From the NCBI GenBank assembly GCA_040830725.1, contig JBFOMG010000002.1:1-64000 (forward strand): DNA of 64,000 bases. Reading direction: 5' to 3'. Below the pieces are notes generated by a model. It had not been told where the DNA came from, did not search any database, and saw nothing but the letters and a program-made list of their open reading frames with translations. Each line of letters begins with the position of its first letter. Positions within the stretch are counted from its first letter, which is position 1. A program made the translations under genes and the position numbers. Of this stretch, positions 59,994-64,000 are shown one piece after another. Source of the DNA: JAWKWH01 sp040830725 (GTDB lineage Bacteria; Pseudomonadota; Alphaproteobacteria; Rhizobiales; Rhizobiaceae).

Positions 59994-60721
59994 TCAGCCC
60001 TCATCCGCTTGGCGCCGAGATAGATCTCGCCGACTACCGGGTCGGCCAGCAAATCGGCAGCGGGTCCATCGATCTGATTGCGCCCCTCGGCGAGTATGTA
60101 GCAGTGATCTGCCAATCGCAGGGCCTGCTTGACGTTTTGCTCAACCAGCAGGATCGTCACACCATCCTCTACCAGTCTGCGCAAACGTTCGAGCACATCT
60201 TGCGCGGCCTTGGGTGACAATCCGGCAGACGGTTCATCCATCAATATAAGCTTGGGGCTGACCGCGAGTGCCATGGCAATTGCCAGGAATTGTCTTTGAC
60301 CGCCCGACAGGCCACCGGCTTTCTCGTTTTGTTTTTCGGCGAGTGCGGGAAAGAGCGTGCAAAGCTCGTCCCGGCGTGAGTAGCCGCCAGACTTCAGACC
60401 ACGCAGTGAGAGGTCGAGGTTTTGACGGACCGTCAAGGTGCGAAAAATGTTGTCCATTTGGGGCACGTAGGTGATGCCGGATACCGCCAGCTGGTCCGGA
60501 CGGATATCGCTGATATCAAGACCCTCGTGAACAATGCGGCCTGCGCTCTTTGGCACCAGACCGGCGATCGCCTTGATCAAGGTAGATTTACCCGCTCCGT
60601 TGGGTCCGATTACCACCGTGATTGATCCGCGCTTTACGGTGATGTCAACGTCTCTCAAAATCGTAAGGTCGGGGACATAACCCGCCACAATGCCTTCGGC
60701 CTGAAGTGCGATCTCACTCAT
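59990..60721 (-). CDS. Branched-chain amino acid-type ABC ATPase (LivF-like)
   Basis: 243 residues from ATG 60721, overlapping the LivG-like stop by 8 bases. Walker A GPNGAGKST, signature LSGGQRQFLAIAMAL, Walker B LILMDEPSAGLSP and H-loop LVEQN are present. The VEQN H-loop and YVPQMDNIF Q-loop are characteristic of LivF. Confidence 0.95.
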   Translation of the reverse strand: MSEIALQAEGIVAGYVPDLTILRDVDITVKRGSITVVIGPNGAGKSTLIKAIAGLVPKSAGRIVHEGLDISDIRPDQLAVSGITYVPQMDNIFRTLTVRQNLDLSLRGLKSGGYSRRDELCTLFPALAEKQNEKAGGLSGGQRQFLAIAMALAVSPKLILMDEPSAGLSPKAAQDVLERLRRLVEDGVTILLVEQNVKQALRLADHCYILAEGRNQIDGPAADLLADPVVGEIYLGAKRMRAE

Positions 60722-61487
60722 CCGCCAGGGCTCCCAAATATGCGTCGAGCAACAGGGGATTGACCTGCGCTTCTTTGGCGGAGCCCTCAAAAACAATACG
60801 CCCTTCGGCCAGCGCAATCACGGGATCGCAATGTTGCATGACAAAGTCCATGTCATGCTCAATGATCACGAATGTTTTGCCCTGCCGGTTCAATTCTTCG
60901 ATCTTCTCGATCAATGTTTGGATCAGCACCGGGTTCACGCCGGCCGCCGGTTCGTCCAGCAGGATGATATCGGGATCACCCATCAACACTCGAGCAAGTT
61001 CCAGCAGTTTCATCTGGCCACCGGAGATTTTGCCCGCGGGATGGTCGGCAAGATCAGCAAGCGTGACAAAATCAAGCACTTCCATAGCGCGCTTGAGGAT
61101 CGCCGCCTCTTGCTCGAGAACACGGGAGCGTTTCAAAAACGGCCCAAGAATGCTCTCTCCGACCTGGGCAAGCGGCGCCATCATGACGTTTTCCAACACA
61201 CTCATCCGGGAGAATGGACGCGGTATCTGAAACGTCCTGCCCAATCCCAGCGCAAACATCTGATCCGGCGGCAGGCCTGTCACATCGTTGTCCTGCAAAA
61301 ATACCTTGCCAGACACAGGTTTGAGCATACCCGTGAGAAGATTGAACACGGTTGATTTGCCCGCTCCGTTCGGCCCGATCAGACCGGTGATTGACCCTTG
61401 GTTTATGTGCAGCGACACGTTGTCAACTGCACGAAAGGCGCCAAAATCGTGGGTCAGTTCACGGGTGGAAAGGATCGCCTCAGCCAT
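60714..61487 (-). CDS. Branched-chain amino acid-type ABC ATPase (LivG-like)
   Basis: 257 residues. Walker A GPNGAGKST, the LivG-specific GLGRTFQIPRPFSRMSVLENVMMAP, signature ISGGQMKLLELARVL, Walker B IILLDEPAAGVNP and H-loop IIEHDMDFVM are intact. It overlaps the aldo/keto reductase stop by 8 bases, so enzyme and transporter are translated together. Confidence 0.95.
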   Translation of the reverse strand: MAEAILSTRELTHDFGAFRAVDNVSLHINQGSITGLIGPNGAGKSTVFNLLTGMLKPVSGKVFLQDNDVTGLPPDQMFALGLGRTFQIPRPFSRMSVLENVMMAPLAQVGESILGPFLKRSRVLEQEAAILKRAMEVLDFVTLADLADHPAGKISGGQMKLLELARVLMGDPDIILLDEPAAGVNPVLIQTLIEKIEELNRQGKTFVIIEHDMDFVMQHCDPVIALAEGRIVFEGSAKEAQVNPLLLDAYLGALADE

Positions 61488-62562
61488 TCGCAGCCCCTAG
61501 GATCTGGTCATCCGGCCGGGTGTTGAGATTGTATTTCATGATCCGTCCGTGCGGTCCGTTCCGGTCGCGTTCGAGGCCATAGATCGGGCCGCGTGGTCCG
61601 GCGGATTCGTCAATAATCGCGCCGATGCGCGCGAGGTCTTCATCAGCCAGAACGAACTCAAAAATCTGAAGCGTCTGCGGGAGGTGGTACGCATAACGGG
61701 CGCCAACAATCGCGGCGGCGACTTGCGGGCGATCGAGTACCCAGCGGGTTGCCACCGAACTGAGCGACACGCCGTGCCTGTCGCCCACATCTTTCAGCGC
61801 TTGAAGCAAAGCCTGAAAGAGTTCCCAGTTTCCGAACTCTTCAATGATAAGGCGGTATTTGACCAGCGAGCGATTTTCAAACTCAAACCCGGGATCCGGT
61901 TTGCCGAGCCAGTTTTCAGTCAGAAACCCTCCCGCCAATGTGCCGTAACAGACCAATTGCATGTTTTGGCTTCGCGCCCAGTCTGAAAACCGGCCGGACG
62001 CTCTGCGATCGAGAACCGAGTATTGGATTTGAGCCGATGCGAGATCGAAACCAGCGTCGATAAACGGCTGGATGTCATCCGCGTCCCAGTTGTTAATCCC
62101 GAGATTGGCGATTTTTCCCTTTTGCTGACAGCGCCTGAGTATTTCGAGGGATCCAAGAGGATCACCAATCGATAGATCCCACCAGTAGAACTGAACCAGG
62201 TGTAAACGATCGATTTTTAGCCGTGTCAAAGAACGATCGATTATCGCTTCAATGTCTTGCGGGCGGATATCTGCGAGGCGCTCAAGATCCGGGACCAGTT
62301 TCGTGTGAACGCAAACCTTGTCGGAGACGTTGCGCCCCCGATTGCGCCGCAAGCGAGAAATAAACTCGCCAATCGTTTCTTCGACCCCTTTGTAAATATC
62401 GGCGCAGTCAAATGTGGTGATACCAGCATCAAGGAATTTTTCCATGTCGCGGATCGCCATATCGCGATCGACAGCTCCATGATCGCCGGCCAATTGCCAG
62501 CCACCCTTGATCACACGCGAAATGGTGTGTCCGGGTCGTAGATCGATGGTTTCAACGCCCAT
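61480..62562 (-). CDS. Aldo/keto reductase (catalytic His replaced)
   Basis: 360 residues from ATG 62562, overlapping the preceding stop by one base. TIM-barrel AKR with Asp52 and Tyr57 (FDCADIYKG) and Lys88 (VHTKLV) of the catalytic tetrad. Where relatives have the fourth residue, His in QFHWWD, this protein reads LVQFYWWD with Tyr126. GKIANLGINNWDADDI, QIQYSVLDRR and IVGARYAYHL are further family landmarks, the last for NADP. The substrate is unknown. A second AKR gene begins on the plus strand at 63736, so the regulon encodes two. Confidence 0.88.
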   Translation of the reverse strand: MGVETIDLRPGHTISRVIKGGWQLAGDHGAVDRDMAIRDMEKFLDAGITTFDCADIYKGVEETIGEFISRLRRNRGRNVSDKVCVHTKLVPDLERLADIRPQDIEAIIDRSLTRLKIDRLHLVQFYWWDLSIGDPLGSLEILRRCQQKGKIANLGINNWDADDIQPFIDAGFDLASAQIQYSVLDRRASGRFSDWARSQNMQLVCYGTLAGGFLTENWLGKPDPGFEFENRSLVKYRLIIEEFGNWELFQALLQALKDVGDRHGVSLSSVATRWVLDRPQVAAAIVGARYAYHLPQTLQIFEFVLADEDLARIGAIIDESAGPRGPIYGLERDRNGPHGRIMKYNLNTRPDDQILGAANG

Positions 62563-62936
62563 CAATCGCCACCATCCTTGCGCCAGTATGGGGTTCCGCG
62601 GGAGCCTGGCAAACCGGTGGTCTCGGCATGACTGAACCAACGTTTGCCTTCCCGGATCACCCGGAATCGCCCTCCACAATGCGGATCAGGACAAGCGATC
62701 TCGGCATCCGTCGACATCCAGTCGTGTTCGTCGGTAGCGCGCTGTTTTGCAGGCAACAGAGGCAGGAGCGCTGCAAGTGCGTACATCGACACTTTGTGAC
62801 CGGCTTCAAATACGAGAGTCTCTCCCTGGACCCGGAAAAACTCGCCCTCGATGTGCCGGCAAACGGCTTGGCGGTCGCCGATAACGGTCTCCACTTTCAG
62901 ATCGTAGAGCCAATAGCCGTTTTCCTCCCCTTGCAT
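62562..62936 (-). CDS. TIGR04076-type small protein
   Basis: 124 residues. YDLKVETVIGDRQAVCRHIEGEFFRVQG is the usual opening, followed by MYALAALLPLLPAKQR and CPDPHCGGRFRVI, the conserved C-P-D-P region. This matches my memory of the TIGR04076 family, which has no assigned function. Cysteines in CRH and CPDPHCGG could bind metal. It is the first gene of the Liv-type operon. GAGGG sits 5 bases before the ATG. Confidence 0.65.
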   Translation of the reverse strand: MQGEENGYWLYDLKVETVIGDRQAVCRHIEGEFFRVQGETLVFEAGHKVSMYALAALLPLLPAKQRATDEHDWMSTDAEIACPDPHCGGRFRVIREGKRWFSHAETTGLPGSRGTPYWRKDGGD

Positions 62937-62977
62937 TCCATCCCTCAGCTGAACGAATTTCTTTACAATGTGATCTG

Positions 62978-62990
62978 TGATATTTTATCA
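62978..62990. promoter_or_regulatory. Candidate GntR (FadR-type) operator
   Basis: Perfect palindrome TGATATTTTATCA, 5-bp arms with a 3-base centre, in the 98-base divergent region between the TIGR04076-type gene and the GntR gene. Confidence 0.5.
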
Positions 62991-63034
62991 TATGTATGTG
63001 ACCATCGGCATGTCAATTGCGCGATGGCGATCAA

Positions 63035-63739
63035 ATGACAAGGCCGGAGAGTGAAACAGAGTTCGTTATGAACGGCCCGCAAATTGCCCGAATCGATCAA
63101 TCAAAGCTGAGAGAAAATGTGTACTCGGCGCTACGCGATGCCTTCACGCGTGGCGAGTTTGCGCCAGGCGACACGGTGAATTTGCGTGGCTTGGCCGACC
63201 AACTCGGCACGTCGATAACCCCTGTGCGAGAAGCGGTGAGACGCCTGGTGGCGGAAGGAGCGCTGATCGACACACCGAGCCGGACGTTGATGGTGCCGCC
63301 ATTTGATGCAAGCCGAATGCAGGATCTGAAAAAAGCGCGACTTGCGCTGGAGAGACTGGTTCTTGAGCTGGCGATCAGCCGCATGAATGACGAGACGCTT
63401 GCCAAGTTGGACGCTGTATTAGCGGCTCCACGATCGACGGATCAATCGACACCCGACCTGCAGCAGAACTATGATTTCCACTTCACCCTTTATCGCCAGA
63501 GCGGATCCGCTGTGCTTCTGCCGCTTGTCGAGGCCCTCTGGCTGCAATATGGCGCCTATCTCAATCTGGTTATTCATCACCGTGACGCCACGAAGATTGA
63601 AGAGCACAAATACCACTACGAAATCCTGGAGGCATTGCGACGAGGAGACGGACAGGCGGCGCAAACCGCGCTGACCAAGGATATCGAACGCAGTTTTCGG
63701 GTGGTGATGCCTGATGTACCAAACGAGGCGACCCCGTGA
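63035..63739 (+). CDS. GntR-family regulator, FadR subgroup (FCD domain)
   Basis: 234 residues from ATG 63035; a second ATG at 63068 is equally possible because no clear ribosome binding site separates them. The winged helix LRENVYSALRDAFTRGEFAPGDTVNLRGLADQLGTSITPVREAVRRLVAEGAL is followed by an all-helical FCD effector domain with DFHFTLYRQSG, HHRDATKIEEHKYHYEILEALRRGDGQAAQTAL, whose His/Asp residues usually bind metal and a carboxylate effector. It is divergent from the Liv-type operon and cotranscribed with an aldo/keto reductase. Confidence 0.9.
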   Translation: MTRPESETEFVMNGPQIARIDQSKLRENVYSALRDAFTRGEFAPGDTVNLRGLADQLGTSITPVREAVRRLVAEGALIDTPSRTLMVPPFDASRMQDLKKARLALERLVLELAISRMNDETLAKLDAVLAAPRSTDQSTPDLQQNYDFHFTLYRQSGSAVLLPLVEALWLQYGAYLNLVIHHRDATKIEEHKYHYEILEALRRGDGQAAQTALTKDIERSFRVVMPDVPNEATP

Positions 63740-64000
63740 ATGAGCAACTAAAGCCAGAACGAATCAAACTCGCACCGGATTTGGAGATTTGCCGGGTTCT
63801 CACCGGTTTGTGGCAAGTCGCTGATATCGAGAGAAACGGGGAGGCTATTGAACCGGATGCCGGCGCAGATGCGTTGCAAACCTATGTCGATGCTGGTTTC
63901 GACACGTTCGATATGGCCGACCATTACGGCTCGGCTGAAATAATTGCAGGCCGATTGATGTCGCGCAGCAGAGATTCCGCCGACCGTCCAATTGCGTTGA
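63736..64000 (+). CDS. Aldo/keto reductase, N-terminal part (runs off window)
   Basis: Open to the window end: 88 residues are visible. It starts at GTG 63736, which overlaps the regulator stop by 4 bases (GTGA); the nearby ATG in another frame stops after three codons. The visible part reads LEICRVLTGLWQVADIE and then AGFDTFDMADHYGSAEII, with the Asp and Tyr of the AKR catalytic tetrad. It is a distant relative of the 61480-62562 product. Function as an NAD(P)H-dependent reductase or sugar dehydrogenase is a family expectation. Confidence 0.8.
   Translation, partial: MNEQLKPERIKLAPDLEICRVLTGLWQVADIERNGEAIEPDAGADALQTYVDAGFDTFDMADHYGSAEIIAGRLMSRSRDSADRPIAL

Noticed and set aside
1..64000. CRISPR array, insertion sequences, integrases, toxin-antitoxin pairs or defence genes
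   Set aside because: No regularly spaced repeats, transposase motifs or such gene products were found by eye on either strand.

Overview
The window reads as an alphaproteobacterial chromosome segment, probably Hyphomicrobiales (Rhizobiales)-like. This is inferred from the carA/yqeY/tRNA-Ser core, the moderate-to-high GC content, and the dense ABC-importer catabolic operons with ATGA/TGATG start-stop overlaps. No insertion sequence, integrase, phage gene or CRISPR array was seen. About 60 protein genes and one tRNA can be supported.

Layout. (1) 1-7.9 kb: a 5'-truncated trypsin-like protease, a methyltransferase, a META lipoprotein, an L,D-transpeptidase, a cytochrome P450, then core genes yqeY and carA and tRNA-Ser(GCT). 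(2) 8.3-40.2 kb: a roughly 32-kb catabolic supercluster. It holds a polar-amino-acid ABC importer with an enolase-superfamily enzyme, a GST/SDR/SnoaL array, an AcoX-like NAD-kinase-fold protein, a divergent GcvPA/GcvPB-like pair, two DAO-type FAD oxidases, two DapA-family lyases, an OYE-type flavoenzyme, a sugar-isomerase-fold enzyme, a 3-hydroxyacyl-CoA-dehydrogenase-like enzyme, a fused [2Fe-2S]/FAD amine dehydrogenase, an IclR regulator, and a sugar-type ABC importer operon ending in an aminotransferase and a polysaccharide-deacetylase-fold hydrolase. A 15-bp motif, GTGCG-N6-GAAC, recurs in five promoter regions here, including the one divergent from the iclR gene, so the block is probably one regulon. 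(3) 40.6-52.5 kb: an amino-sugar/cell-wall recycling module (cutC, PP2C-like, nagA, SIS deaminase, GntR, BadF-type kinase, divergent from murQ, a sugar ABC importer and a Gfo/Idh oxidoreductase). (4) 52.5-55.8 kb: a periplasmic isoquinoline-oxidoreductase-type molybdenum hydroxylase with a diheme cytochrome c. (5) 56-64 kb: a Liv-type importer operon with a NadX-like dehydrogenase, an aldo/keto reductase and a TIGR04076-type protein, divergent from a FadR-type GntR regulator and a second aldo/keto reductase that runs off the window.

How the genes work together. In block 2 two importers (amino-acid and sugar type) bring in related compounds. FAD amine oxidases, the aminotransferase and dehydrogenases open C-N and C-OH bonds, and DapA-type lyases cleave or deaminate the keto-acid products. 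The substrate is not recognisable; an imino acid, betaine, opine or amino-acid/sugar conjugate would fit. The most unusual component is the GcvP-like pair, which keeps the PLP lysine but has lost several glycine-decarboxylase signature motifs and has no H- or T-protein gene nearby. Block 3 looks like a PTS-independent route for MurNAc/GlcNAc: ABC import, cytoplasmic kinase, MurQ etherase, NagA deacetylase and SIS-type deaminase.
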